Below are positions 33,501-45,379 of a stretch of 64,000 bases of DNA, one piece after another. Every line of letters begins with the position of its first letter. Within the stretch, counting starts at the first letter, position 1. The notes beneath the pieces were generated by a model. It ran no database searches, was not told the origin of the DNA, and worked only from the letters and a program-made list of their open reading frames with translations. This stretch comes from Nothopassalora personata (lineage: Eukaryota; Ascomycota; Dothideomycetes; Mycosphaerellales; Mycosphaerellaceae): positions 558,001-622,000 of the forward strand of contig CM066296.1 of the NCBI GenBank assembly GCA_033816765.1, written 5' to 3'. Both the position numbers and the translations under genes were made by a program.

Positions 33501-35640
33501 ATACTAACGAATACGTCTTACTAGACGACATCTTCCCTATAGAGCGTAACTATAAAGTAGCGCTACGCCGTGTAGCTATAGAAGTTACGACTCCTAGGGG
33601 TGGTAATTCTAGGGGTGTAGTAACACTACCTAAGAACATTACGGTTATTAACAAGCCTACCGACACTTTACTCGAGTAGTCTAATAAGGACCTAGCATAG
33701 GAAGTCGTAGATGCCTATTAAGAGGACACTCTAGACGACTTTCCGGAGGTGTAGCTAACGACACCTCTAGTAGAGCCTACTTAGTAGCCTATACTAGTAC
33801 TACCTATACTATTAGGTCGGCCTTAGCGCAATAGGCGCCCTCCGGCTAATATACGCGATCCGAAGAATAGCTATTAGTTTAAGGCTAACCGGAAGTAGCG
33901 TAGGGTACTATATTACTCGCTTAGTAAGTAAGACCGTAAGTAGCTTACTAACATGCTACATGCGACCGTAACTACTTTTATAGTAGCGACCGACTAGCTA
34001 GATCTAGCGACTGTTATTATCCCGAAGAGTTACAAGGCCGCAATAGCGACACTATAACACGCCGAGTAGCGTGTAGCCGAAGAAGCTAAATTCGCTAGTC
34101 TCGAGTAGTACGAGACCTGGATCTATAAGGATAAGCTATTACTACCGCTAGGCGTACGCGTTCTAAAGGGTAGATAGGTCTATGCTATTAAGCTAGATGC
34201 TAATAGTAAGATTAGCCGTTTTAAGGTACGCTAGGTCGTCCGTAGCGATACATAACGTAAAGGTAACTACAACGAGACGTACGCGGTAGTAGTAAAGCTA
34301 TCTACGCTACGCATACTATATGCGCTAATCGCTCACTACGACTTAGAGTGTAAGTAGTACGATATTATAACTGCTTTCCTTAACGCTATTATTATAGGTG
34401 ACCGTAAGGTCTATATTAAGATGCCGCACGGCTTCGAGTAGAATAATAACGTCTACGAGCTTCGCCGTACACTATATAGACTAAAGTAATTACCCCTACT
34501 TTAGTACTAGGAGCTTAGTAAATATCTACGCTCATTAAGGTTTATCCCTATTATAAGCGACATCTACGTGTTTAAATACGAGGTATCGGGCTCTATTATT
34601 ATTATCTACGTAGATAACCTACTTATTATCGCGAAGACCGGTGTTAAAGCAATTGTAGCACTACTATAGGGCAAGTTTAAGATACGAGAGCTCGGCGACG
34701 TGCACTATTATCTAGGTATACGTATTATCCGAGACCGTAAGAACCGTACCCTCCGTATCGTTTAAGACGGCTATCTTTAGAAGCTCGCGGACGAATATAA
34801 CATTATAGGTAAGCTACCGAAGGTACCGATAAATGCGAAGCACTAGTACCGTAAGGCCCCTATGGACTATAAGGTAGATAGTACTCTAAAAGCCCGCTAT
34901 TAGAAAGGCATAGGTGAATGTCTCTAGGTAGTAATAATAACTAGACTAGACTATAGCTATTAGATATACTTACTATGCCGCTTTCTCGTAAACCTCACTA
35001 TAGAACATATAGACGCTTTAATATAGGTTATGAAGTATCTAGTAGGCTATAAGCACCGCGGACTCTACTTTATAGGCGTAGACGCGGGCTCTTACGATCT
35101 ATAGCTAAAGGGGTACGTCGATGCCTCGTAGGCTAATAATCTCGACGATAGGCGTTCTATAGGAGCCTTCGTCTTTACGATGCTAGGAGCACTAACTTCT
35201 TAGAAGTTAGGTCGCTAGACTATCGTGACTCTATCCTCTATAGAGGCTAAGTATGTTTAACTAACGCTCGGAGCTAAGGAAGCTATTAGCATTAGTAACC
35301 TACTTAAGGAGGTGGATTATAAGGGACCGCTATTCCCTATTACCTTATATAAAGATAACATACCGGCGATCGACATTACGAAGCGAAGTAGCGGTGTAGA
35401 CGGACGTACTAAGCACATCGATACCCGCTATTACTACATCCGTAAGGCTATTACTAAGGGTAAGATCTCGGTTAAGTAGATAGGTACTAACGACTAGGTT
35501 ACTAACGGCTTCACGAAGGCACTAGATTAGTTTAAGCACGCCGACTTCGTACAGTAGCTTAATATAGCTAACTGTAAGGCGGCGATTAAGAATAACACCG
35601 AGTCTAATTAATAGTAGTTATTAGGGCTCTAATTAGACGA
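30560..35640 (+). pseudogene. Copia A gag-pol polyprotein, RIP-decayed
   Basis: In order on the + strand: gag with an RG-rich stretch (about 31440-31510) and a CCHC-like box near 31555-31605 (CDSYSIIGYIKTVY); protease near 31855-31880 (VVDSGCTS); integrase, with an open piece at 32621-32881 (LRLGKEKYFTLFTYLYSLKR) and then IFRIDGGSEYSGNTL and TPHSSEQNSGAEVSN; RT near 34360-34480 (ITAFLNAIIIGDRKVYIKMP) with the YVDD box as YVDN near 34600; RNase H to about 35600. Interrupted at 32183 by a solo LTR. Stops are RIP-type. Confidence 0.8.
32183..32498 (+). repeat. Solo LTR of the element G family, unmutated
   Basis: 316 bp, tgttacggtccgg to ttcctaaca, flanked by tacca (32178-32182 and 32499-32503). 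It differs from the LTRs of the full element by two bases seen by eye (gcgggcgctc for gcgggtgctc, gtacagcgg for gaacagcgg). It shows no RIP signature, although it sits in fully RIP-mutated copia A. Confidence 0.93.
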
Positions 35641-36038
35641 TACTATTAAGTGCGCTAATCGTCTTATCTTAGTAGACAATAACCGTTGTACTGCGGTGTT
35701 AGCGCTATCTAATAAGAACGCGCGAAACACCTATTAACTTTAGTAGTAGTAGCTACGCCTACACTACTACTACGCGGTAACTACCGAGGATAACGACATA
35801 AGGGTTAGACGAGGAGGATGGCATAGTGTTAGTAAGCGAGCGTATACATCTTTTAGTGTATAATACACCCACGGCAGTATCTAGAGCCTCGTTATGGGGG
35901 TAACTTAATACTTGTCCTAACTTCTTTAGATGCTAAGGCCCTAGCTACCTAAGGTACTACTTTCCTTAGCTTATCTTACTTTCTCGCGACTTCGTAGATC
36001 TCTCTTAATACATTAATCTACTCACATTATCTATTATA

Positions 36039-39000
36039 AGCCCGATAGGCGCTTACTAACGTTCGCTACATAAAACGAAGCCCTAGAGCAGATTTTGCAT
36101 CGTTATTAAAAACTAGTAGGATCCATTATTATCCTATTAACAACCATTACACAGTAGTGTAGTAACCCTAGTGGACCTATAGGAACCTTTATTAGGCCCA
36201 TTAACACCGTTATAGCGACTACCGAGATACCCGGTAGTACCGGTGTTTTGCCGCACGGTACTATCGTTCTTAAGAGTTATAACTAATAGGATAAGTTTAA
36301 CCGTTAGTTAGAGCTCTACGCTAAGTCTCTAAATATCTAGAAGTATGTAGATCCGAACGACACTACCGCCGAGCTAATAGAGCCGGTATACTTAACGTTC
36401 GAGCAAATCTAATTAGTATACACTACTAAAGACGCTACGGCTAAAGATAAGGAGCTTATTAAGCTCCGCTAGTTAGACACCGACCGTAGGTAGCGGATGT
36501 ATAACATCTTTACGTCCGTAAGGTCTAAATTAGTTACCTACCTAATTAGGACTACTATAGAGCTAGGCTAGGAGCTAATACATAGTAAACGCACCCTTAG
36601 AGGTAAGGTCTAGGCTCTAAAGGATTAGTACGGACTAAACGACATGTTACGTAAGCGATAGCTTATACTAGAGCTAAATAGGCTTTAGAAGAGCTAGGCC
36701 CGAAGGGTCGACGACTAGTGTTTAGACTAGCTAGTGCTATAGACTAAGATACTAGATTATAACTATGCCGAGTACGGAGACCTACTACGACACTTCCTAC
36801 TTGCGATATAGTAGAAAACTCCTACCTATAGAGTATTACTATATAACGAGTAGAAGCGTAATAAGCTCTCGCTTAGTAAGCTTACCGAGCGATACCTCGA
36901 ATAGATACGCGATACTACCCTAGTTACTACGAACGGTCGATTAGTCTTCGTAACCTTTATAGGCGAACCCTTAGTAGAGGACGAGCCTCTACTATAAGCG
37001 CCTATAGTAGGCATAGTCGGTAGGAACGACAATAATAATAACGACCGTCGTCGTAGCCGCGGCGATAAGAGTCGTAACCGTAGTAACGGTACAAATAAAG
37101 GAAAGAGTAGTAATAATAACAATAGGCTAAGCGGCTACTAGAACATTACCGGCGAGCCTAAGGAGAGTTGTTATAAGAACCTCTATTTATGCGATGTAGT
37201 TAACCCTAAGAAGCGTCCATTAAAGGATTAGCGCTCTAAGTAGTAGAAGAAGTGCTAGAAGCACTTTATTAATTACTACTTAGGCGATAATAGTAAACGC
37301 TTACTAGGCGTATTGAACCGCAATAGGCGCACGAATAAGGAACGAGATAAGGCAATTACTAAGGGTAAGGTAGTACCGTACGGCTTTACTAGTCTTACTG
37401 TCCTTTCGAGCTCGATAAGCTAATTAAGCTTTAACTTTAGGGATTGCTAGGTATACGATAACTGCTCGGACACCTATGTTATTAATCACTATAACTAGTA
37501 GGGCGTAGAATTCATTATAGAGCGCCTAACTACCTTATTAATCTAAGCCGGAACCACGACATTCCCTATTGCCGCATTAGGCAAGGTTCGCATAAAGATA
37601 GAGGGGATACTATTTACCCTATTAGATGTGGCCTATTACCTAGGCTTTTATGTGAACGTTATCTCCTACTTACGCATAGAGACGGCTAGACTTTAGTAGT
37701 ACGGATGCACCAATTTAGTCTATTATAATAATAAGAAATTGATGGACCTGCACCGCCCTACTAGCACAATCCCCTTCTTTAAGGTAGTTACACCGCCTTA
37801 GTTAGAGATAGTCTATAAATGGCTATCGAGTAATAATAGGAGCATCCTACTAAAGATTACTAAGAAGTAGCGTACAGCGCACTTCATTAGCACAATTAGT
37901 AAGGGTAATACTATCTAAATACCGCCTGTTTAGGACTCTAACGGCGACCGTACCGTTATAGTAGTAATGAATAGCATAGGGGGTACTAAAGGTATAGTAA
38001 CGTCTAGTAGGACCCCCATTAAACACCGTAAGCTCTTAGGCCGCTAGTGGTACTAAATCTTCGGCTATATTAGCGCTAAACGCATTAACTAGCTTCCGTT
38101 TAGAGTTAAGGGGGTGGTTATTAACCCTAATGCACCTAAAGCACCCCTCACTGTACATTGTAGAGCATGTAGCCTAGCTAAGGCACATAAAGTGTTTAAT
38201 AGGACTAAGCTAATTAGGGCAATGACTCCCTATAGGTACGTGGCTATAGATTTAGCTAAGTTTACACTAGCATATAATAGTGATCGTTACCTAGTTCATT
38301 TCTACGATTTAGATACCTACGGGCACTTTTAATTTACTATTAAGAATAGGGACTAACTATTAGTATTAGCTTGCTTTAATAGCCTACTTAGCTTTATTAA
38401 TTTCATTGGGCGTAGGTTTATTTACTTCTACAGCGATAATAAAGTAGCTATTAGTATAGCCTTCCGCTTAACCATTAATAACAATTAAATTGAGTGGCAT
38501 AACACTGCTAATTACGCGTCTAACTAGGACCTAGTAGAACGAGCGGGCGGCGTTATTATTACGATGTCTCGTATAATCCGCATTTATGCTCGCCTACCTA
38601 AAAAGCTCTAGAATGAATGCATAGTAGCTACCGTCTACATTCTCTAGCGGTTACTAATCTAATTAAAAGGCTAGAAGACTCCCTTCGAATTAGTAACAGG
38701 CAGGGTACTAAATGTGGGCTACATAGTAGTGTACGGCTACCTAGCCTACGTGTACATTCATAGCACCACTTAACTAGGTAAGACTAAGAAGCTTAAAGAA
38801 CGAGCACTTATCGGATACCTTATAGGCTACGACTCTACTAACATCTATAGGGTATAGGACCCATCGAAAGATAGGGTTATGCGGGTAAAGGACGTCCTCT
38901 TTAATGAGACTACGCTCTACGACCTATTAATTCTTACTACTGGTTACTTAACCCCTATTAAGAACATCGTAATAGTAGAACCGGCTAAAGAGCCTAAATA

Positions 39001-41440
39001 GTACTACGACCTGTATGTGGCTTACTATAAGTAGGACATAGCATAGGCCGAGGGGGTAGAAGAATAGGCTTAATAGTAGCCGCTCTATTAAAACCCTCGT
39101 TAACACGCCTATTAACAATTACTACTTAGGTATAAACTACACTAGCTATAACACCGAGCGCTAGTAACATTCAACTAACCTAAAGGTAACAGCAGTTTCT
39201 AGCTACTTAATTAGCCGTTATTAAATGACGCTATAACCCCTACACTTTCACGAGACTAGGTTAAATCCGGGGTCGAACTATCGACTAATGAGAGCATAGA
39301 GAACTCCGACTATAATAATAGCTATTGAAACAACGCGGTTAATAGTAACGCGTCTTAATAGTACATTAACGACTTTAAGCAGTAATTAATAGATACACTT
39401 ATAGAGGAAGACCGTAAGGAGATTATAGTAGACATAGATGCTTCGACGACTCTAGACGTCGCTACCGCTCCTCCTTTAGCAATCCCCTTCGAAGAACTTA
39501 GTTAAATAGATAAGTTTTCCCCTAATTCTAACTACACCCTTACCGATACTAGGAAGAGGCTCCGAACCGCCTACTTCCACTATGCTCTACATAATATTAT
39601 AGTCGCTAACGTTATTATTAGCTAGATAGCGGGCATCCGCCCGAGACCTCGTTACCTAGGACGTAAGTACTACGATGTCGTACGAATACGCCGATCCTCC
39701 CCTATACGTACTGTTAACACTATTACGTCGATGTACCGCGATAACCTTCCGCCCGAACCTCTAAACTACCGAGCCGCTATAAAGCACCGCTTCGCCTAAT
39801 AATAGCGTAAAGCTATAGCTAAAGAGTTTACTAAAGCAGTCTTAACCGGCACGTTTAAATAGACTATACATTAAGAGAAGGATTATAATGCTTAGTAAGA
39901 GGACGGACTTTAGCTACCATTACCGCTAAAGTAGGTATATAAGTATAAGTTAGATAAGCATAGTATGCTAAAGAGCTTTAAGGCCCGGCTATGCGTAAGA
40001 GGCGATCTATAGGGTACACACTTAGATATATACGCCGCTACATTACTAGTAAGTATGTTTCGCCTCTACTATACTATAGCCGCGAGCTTCGACCTAGAAG
40101 CTAAACAGTTTAATGTTATTAACGCCTTCTTAAACTTAGATCTACTATATACTATGTATCTATAGCCGCCTCCTAGAATCGATCGCCCTACCGATAGATA
40201 CGCTCTTAAACTAGTTAAGGCCCTCTACGGACTAAAGGAGTCCCCTTTGTTATAGTACAACTCCCTTACCGAGACGCTAGCCTCCCTTAGAATAGTTCCT
40301 CTCTCGGACTCCGAATGCATCTACTATAATAATAAGGTTATGTTCTTCTTTTATATAGACGACCTAGTTATGCTATATTACCGTAAGTATAAGGACTATG
40401 TAGTTAGCATTAAGAAGCGTCTACTTGCTAAGTACGAGATGTACGAGCTTAGAGATCTTACCTAGTTTCTAGGAATTAAGGTAACACGAGATCGGTGGAA
40501 GAGACTACTATAGCTCTTATAGGAGGACTATATCGAGAAGCTCGCTACTAAGTTTAGTATATCTACTAGCGCACGTAAGACAAATGTACTAGTAGATTAA
40601 CACCTTAACTAGACGGTACCTAAAGGCTATGTTATAGAAGCTATTAAGATCCTTACTTACTAATAACGCATTAGATCCCTTAACTTCGTAGTAATATACA
40701 CACGCCCGGACATTGCCTTTTCCCTATTAATGCTTTCGTAGTATCTAACTAAGCTAATAGACACGTATCTAAAGCTTATAGACTAGTGCCTACGCTACCT
40801 CCTAGAGACTAAGAACCTCTACCTTATATATAGCGCTAGTAAGTACATTACTAGCCTACATAGTTAACCTAAACATCTCGGTAAGAACCATAAGTTCTTC
40901 GGTGCATTAGATGCCTCCTACGGCATAAACGTCGATAGGACTAGCTCTAGCGGATGGATCTTTATACTCTTCGGCGGACTAGTCGACTATAAAGCATCTA
41001 AGTAGATTACTATTACTAAGTCCTTAACCGAAGCCGAACTCCTTAGCCTATTATAAGCGGCATTAGAGCTAATCTAGTGGGAACGCATCTTCGCCGAGAT
41101 CTATCTCGAGTTTAACTAGTATACACACCTATACTATAACAACACCTAGACTATTCGACTTATTAACTAGTAAGGGCAAAAGCTTAACACTAAGCTACGC
41201 TATGTTAACATCTACTACTACTGGCTCCGCTAGAGAAACTAGCGAGGAGATATCGAGATTCGGTATCTTAATACTAACGACATACCTATAGATAGGCTTA
41301 CTAAGCTACTACTACTACAAAAGCATAGGCGCTTCGTAGAGCTACTTAACATAGCTAAGGAAGGCGTAGACCTACGCTCCTTAGCGCCTACTATAGATGC
41401 TAATACTAGCCGTATCACCTTAGGGGGTGATAATAACGCC
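36039..41440 (+). pseudogene. Copia B gag-pol polyprotein, RIP-decayed
   Basis: + strand: gag (about 36160-37380) with an NNNDRRRSRGDKSRNRSN-like basic stretch near 37040-37090; protease near 37450-37485 (DNCSDTYVINH); a pre-integrase box and integrase start, still open at 38114-38332 (CRACSLAKAHKVFNRTKL, then YRYVAIDLAKF); RT near 40090-40470 (FNVINAFLNLDLLYTMYLQP, LVKALYGLKES, FYIDDLVML); RNase H to about 41440. The piece at 38114-38332 keeps more CpA/TpG than its neighbours. Confidence 0.8.
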
Positions 41441-42792
41441 TAAGAAGCGTAGGCCTACTACTACACTAGTAGTAGCTCTTCTCGATAGTTACTAGTACTA
41501 GGCTTTAACTATAGGACTCTTCTCCTCGGCGTATCGTAGTAGCGATGTAGAACGACATAGTAATTAGCCACTACTAAGCGCGACTTCCCTTTTATCCTTC
41601 TATGCTATATTAGGAAGGAACTAGTAGTAGGACTGTATAAAAACACCTCTTTAGGTCTAAACCCTTCCTCTTTCCTTAACTAACTAACATAGACCGGTAG
41701 AGGTTATATAGTATGTTCGGCACTACTATCTCCTCTACCGGCTCCGTACTACCGCCTAGCGCCGCTAGCGCCGCTACCGCTAGAGTAAGCGTCTACTATT
41801 TACCGGCGCTACCCTAGTACTACTATTACTAGTAGGTGTTTCTCGGACTCCTATTAGCCTATAGCAAAAGGACCGGAAACACCCCTGTTACTAGTAGCGG
41901 TATAGCGTATACGTACTAGTAACGGCGTAGCTAATTACGAGCGCCGAAACACTATTAACTTCCCTACTACTAGTAGCATTAGCATTACTATCACTACCTC
42001 CGTTACTATATTATAACGAACGCTATAACATTATCGTTAATCCCTCTATTATCGTCCTTACCTTACTTAGAGATAATATCTCTACCCGCTAGGCATGTAG
42101 TACCTATAGCACTACCGTCGATAGGATTACCCTTGCCCTAAGTAGAAAGATAAGGCCTTTATAAGCTATAAAGACCTTTCATTAGGCAAAAGAGTTCCTA
42201 CTAGGACGTAGCTAAATAGTAATCTCTACCTAAGGTAGGAAGCGGAGTTCTCTAAGACCGTAACCGAAGTTATATATACGTAGTTATTAGATAGTAGTAA
42301 GGTACCCTAATTGCCGAAGCAATAGCGTACTATAACACCTAGGATTTTAATTAAGAATGGAGCGGACATTGAAGCGGACGATAGGCTAAGCAATAAATTT
42401 AGTAGATATAATAACCCCTAGGACTCGAACCTACAACCTTACATGTCCGTTAAAATGTAGGGAGATAGCACGCCTTACCGTTCAGTACTATAAGAACAGC
42501 TTAGCCACCTTACCGGATAAGAATCACATCGCTTAGAACCTATTATATAGGTTAACTGTAGTGTAAGGGACTTAGTAAGATTATAAATAGGGATGTAAGG
42601 CTAGGACAATAGCCTCACCTAAAACGCTAACTTAGCGCCCTACTATGTAGCTTATAATGGAGCTCTAACAAGCGTATAGTAACGACGTCTTACGTTATAG
42701 GTAGGTAGGTAGGGTGATAGGTAATAGATAGGGTGTACGCGATTACATACGATTAGCTTATTTACCTGTAAGCCGCACGAGCTAAGGGGGTG
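41441..42792. other. Copia B 3' region of unknown content
   Basis: Between the end of RNase H and the 3' LTR there are 1.3 kb that copia elements do not normally have. A + strand frame from an ATG near 41719 reads MFGTTISSTGSVLPPSAASA and onward, with RIP-type stops, but matches nothing I recognise. A second + frame near 42010-42130 is also mostly open. It may be an extra ORF or a captured fragment. Confidence 0.35.
42410..42515 (-). other. Pol III A-box/B-box pair, decayed tRNA or SINE head
   Basis: On the - strand tggctaagctg (about 42501-42511) matches an A box and ggttcgagtcc (42421-42431) a B box. They are about 70-80 bp apart. No acceptor stem can be formed with the flanks, so this is not an intact tRNA gene; a class II tRNA remnant or SINE head is possible. 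Confidence 0.3.
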
Positions 42793-42998
42793 TATCACAA
42801 TCTAAGCGTGTACCGGCGCTATAGCCTAATTAAACCTAAGGCAGCAGCGGCTAAGAATTAGGTAACATTAATTAGTTACCTACAGCCTTTTTATAAGCAG
42901 CCCTTTCAATTCTAGCTTAGATACATGTAATCTACTACCTGCTTTTAAAACACCTTTATGAGCCCATTTTATGACTTCTAACTACTTGTAACGTAATA
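42793..42998 (+). repeat. 3' LTR of copia B
   Basis: tatcacaatctaagcg to gtaacgtaata, 206 bp, followed by gagta. Confidence 0.88.
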
Positions 42999-43003
42999 GA
43001 GTA

Positions 43004-44330
43004 TTTATTTTAAAAATAAACTTTTATAGGCGCGCTACGGCGCTACGTAGATAAAAGACAGGCGCGTAGTAGGCGGCTAACATACGTAGAGCGCGCGATT
43101 ACTCGTTATTATTATCCTTATTATCCTCCTTATTATACTCGCCCCGTAGGGCTAGTAGTAAGAAGGCCCTATCGGCCGTAGTAGTATTAATGTTTCTAGC
43201 CTATAGGAACTATAACTACGGTTAGTATAGGACACGTATACGACACGTATGTTACTTACCGCACGGCCGAGCTCGAAGAGCCTATTAAGGGCCCTATTCT
43301 ACTCTTACTATAGAACTACGGACGTAGTAGCGGCGGCGGAGGAGGGGGTAGTAGTAGTAGAGGCGCCGGCGAAGCGTATGCGGGTGTCGCCTATACGCTT
43401 ATTCTTATAGGTACTAAACTACCTCTTAGCCTAGGAGGAGGTTAGCCGATTTATATAGGGAGCGATAGTACGCCGTACACGGCGAGCGTAGGGAGCGCTA
43501 GCGAGGCGTAGTACTTACCTCTAAGATCTACTCGCCTAGCTAGGCGTAGACCTCGTACTACTAGTCTAGAGCATCCTACTCTTACTTAGTAATAGGCTTA
43601 CTAAGCCCCTAGATAAGCTTATTACGCTAAGCGCGAGCGGCGCGTAGGCGAGCTACTAGCTACGCGATAGCGACGCTAGTATTACTAACGTAGGGGTACC
43701 TAATGTCTCTATAGCGCCTATACTTCTTAAGTAACTTGCCGGTAGTAATACTATTATACGTATCCTACTCGTCTACTATACTATTAGTAAGCGTATCGTA
43801 AGCGAAGAGCGTAGCGAATACTTACTAGCTACGAAGTACGGGAGATAACGTATATATATCTTAATGTCTATACCTAGGCGCCTAGCTAGTAAGGACTTAG
43901 GGGTCTACGGCCCTAGTGCGCTAAAATTACGCTTCGCTAGCGTATCTAGTGCACCGAGCGCGCTAGACATCTATGCTAGTAGTACTAGTAATAGTATTAG
44001 TAGTACTAATAGGCCCCATATAAGGGCCTCCTAGCGGAGCTAGTCTTAACTAGCTTCCTCTAAAGCTATAACAGTACTAGCGGGTCGCTAGATAGTTACT
44101 AGCGAGAAGCTAGTAGATCGCTAGTAGTGCGGGTGTAGTACGCTACGAGAACGTAGTATAAGGGAAAAGAAGGAAAAGGAGGGAGAGGGTACGCTTCTTA
44201 AACCCTCGAGTTAGTTAATCCGGTAACTATAACTTTACACCTACCTATACCCTAATAACGACACGTACGAGACCCGTAGGCGGGTTGCATAGTAACGGAA
44301 TCTACGAGAAGTAGATAGATTACTTATATA
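43004..44330 (-). pseudogene. Antisense accessory ORF of Element IIb, decayed
   Basis: On the - strand near 43550-43800 the frame reads NSITTGKLLKKYRRYRDIRY, then VSNTSVAIA, then LVARLRAARAQRNKLI. It is the homologue of 9180-9430 in Element II (NSITTGELLKKCGRYRRNRH). The cysteine positions are Tyr here through RIP. It runs opposite to pol of IIb and ends next to the 3' LTR side. The rest up to 44330 is not clearly readable. Confidence 0.5.
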
Positions 44331-44384
44331 GAAACCTCCTAAAGCCGCGAGCTAAGGGTAGCTCGTCCTAGAAGGGGAAGTAGT

Positions 44385-44582
44385 TATAAGGGTAGCCTAT
44401 AGCTAACCCTTATATGTAATACGGCTATACCCGGCTTAGTATACCGCACGTAACGCGCATACGTACACTAGGAGACGCGTATAGCGTCTATAGAAGAAAG
44501 TAAGCTTTAGTTTATCTACGATTAGAAGATCGTAGGCATGCTATATATTACGACATCCCCTTATAGCCTTACGGTCCTAACA
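44385..44582 (+). repeat. 3' LTR of Element IIb
   Basis: tataagggtagcc to ttacggtcctaaca, 198 bp, preceded by the purine-rich gaaggggaagtagt and followed by ttagc. Confidence 0.9.
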
Positions 44583-44689
44583 TTAGCCTAGCTTCGTCCC
44601 GAAGCTTTATAAGCCGTTATTATTTCTTATAGTAATAGTTAACTATATCTTCTTCCTCCTATAAACGCCGTTAACGACTCGCTCTAGAT

Positions 44690-45127
44690 ACTAAAATCTC
44701 TAGTATTAAAATAGCTCTATATACGAATTGTTAGAAGTCTCGATCCTCAGGCGCGGTAGTAAAGTATATCGTAGGTTCTCGGTCTAGGAAGTGTTCGGCC
44801 TATATTCGAAAAGGCTATAAGGATTGCGACGTATATCTTTCTCGTCCGGAGTAGAAACGTCTTCGTAATTCGCGCGATAAGCTTAAGCTAGAGCTTAAGA
44901 GGATTAAAGAGGAGGAGGTGCAGCTAAAGATACGTAAGGTCGGTCTTCGGAAATAGCTACGCTTAGCTAAGCGTCGCACTAACGACGCCGTCGCTAAGGA
45001 GTTAGAGGAGCTCGAGGAGGAAGAGGCGCGCGAAGAGCTAGCGTCTCTTAAGTAGGCGTCGGGGGTAGAGGTATCGCCTTCGCTAGTTTCTTTCTCGGAT
45101 ATCCTAGAAATGCCCGTAAACGACTAG
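44690..45127 (+). pseudogene. Antisense accessory ORF of element III', decayed
   Basis: The + strand near 44785-44850 reads SRSRKCSAYIRKGYKDCDVY, a C-x2-C-x7-C pattern with Tyr for one Cys. A long charged helix follows (LKLELKRIKEEE, then AVAKELEELEEEEAREELAS) and the end FSDILEMPVND. One stop at a former TGG or CGG codon breaks it. It matches 48950-49351 in Element III almost residue for residue. Confidence 0.6.
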
Positions 45128-45223
45128 GCGGCGCTCTCTAAGGCGGAGCCCTAGGGCGAGTCCCTAGGGGTAGAAACTTATTAGGGTATTTATTTATAAG
45201 TTATGTCCCTATTTCTATCGATC

Positions 45224-45297
45224 GGCTAGGTAGCTTAGTAGTAGAGCGTAAGCTATCTAAACTCTTAAGGTCGTAGGTTCGATTCCTACCCTAGTCG
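45224..45297 (+). other. tRNA-like sequence (tRNA-Lys-like) in element III'
   Basis: 74 nt fold as most of a cloverleaf: acceptor ggctagg pairs with cctagtc, D arm gctt/gagc with loop agtagta, T arm gtagg/cctac with loop ttcgatt. An A-box-like and a perfect B-box sequence are present. The anticodon arm is abnormal: only taag/ctta pairs, around an 11-nt loop. The 3' part (ctcttaaggtcgtagg) resembles tRNA-Lys(CTT). It lies between the antisense ORF and the pol end, on the same strand as the antisense ORF. Confidence 0.6.
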
Positions 45298-45379
45298 CTC
45301 GTCGGCCGAGAGATCTATTATCGTAGGTCGTATCGGCGGACCTATTTTTAGTATTATCGGATCTTTTACTAATAGTTTC

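Larger units (their letters stand above)
30221..36033 (+). mobile_element. Copia A: Ty1/copia element, + sense, RIP-decayed
   Basis: Two 130-bp LTRs (30221-30350 and 35904-36033, cttaatacttgtcc to cattatcta) are flanked by ttata (30216-30220 and 36034-36038). It lies just after the 5' LTR of copia B. LTR ends may be off by two or three bases, because the RIP-altered ends do not show clear TG...CA. After the left LTR, gttataacgccc could be an altered initiator-tRNA primer site. The 3' LTR is preceded by gttatggggg. Confidence 0.85.
30009..42998 (+). mobile_element. Copia B: Ty1/copia element, + sense, RIP-decayed, carrying copia A
   Basis: Two 206-bp LTRs (30009-30214 and 42793-42998) are flanked by gagta (30004-30008 and 42999-43003). 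The gag-pol frame on the + strand resumes after copia A. A polypurine stretch (agctaaggggg) precedes the 3' LTR. The element without copia A is about 7.2 kb, long for copia, because 1.3 kb of unexplained sequence lies between RNase H and the LTR. Confidence 0.9.
22247..44582 (+). mobile_element. Element IIb: Ty3/gypsy chromovirus, + sense, RIP-decayed, with nested insertions
   Basis: Two 198-bp LTRs (22247-22444 and 44385-44582) are flanked by ttagc (22242-22246 and 44583-44587). Element III shows the empty site as ttcttagcctagc. Gag and pol are on the + strand, with the antisense ORF next to the 3' LTR. A polypurine tract (gaaggggaagtagt) precedes the 3' LTR. It contains element G and copia B. 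Confidence 0.9.

Noticed and set aside
36826..37122. 98-codon - strand frame rich in Leu
   Set aside because: Antisense reading of the Asn/Arg-rich gag stretch of copia B; a membrane protein is not supported.
42410..42515. Functional tRNA gene
   Set aside because: A and B boxes are present but no acceptor stem or normal anticodon arm can be formed.
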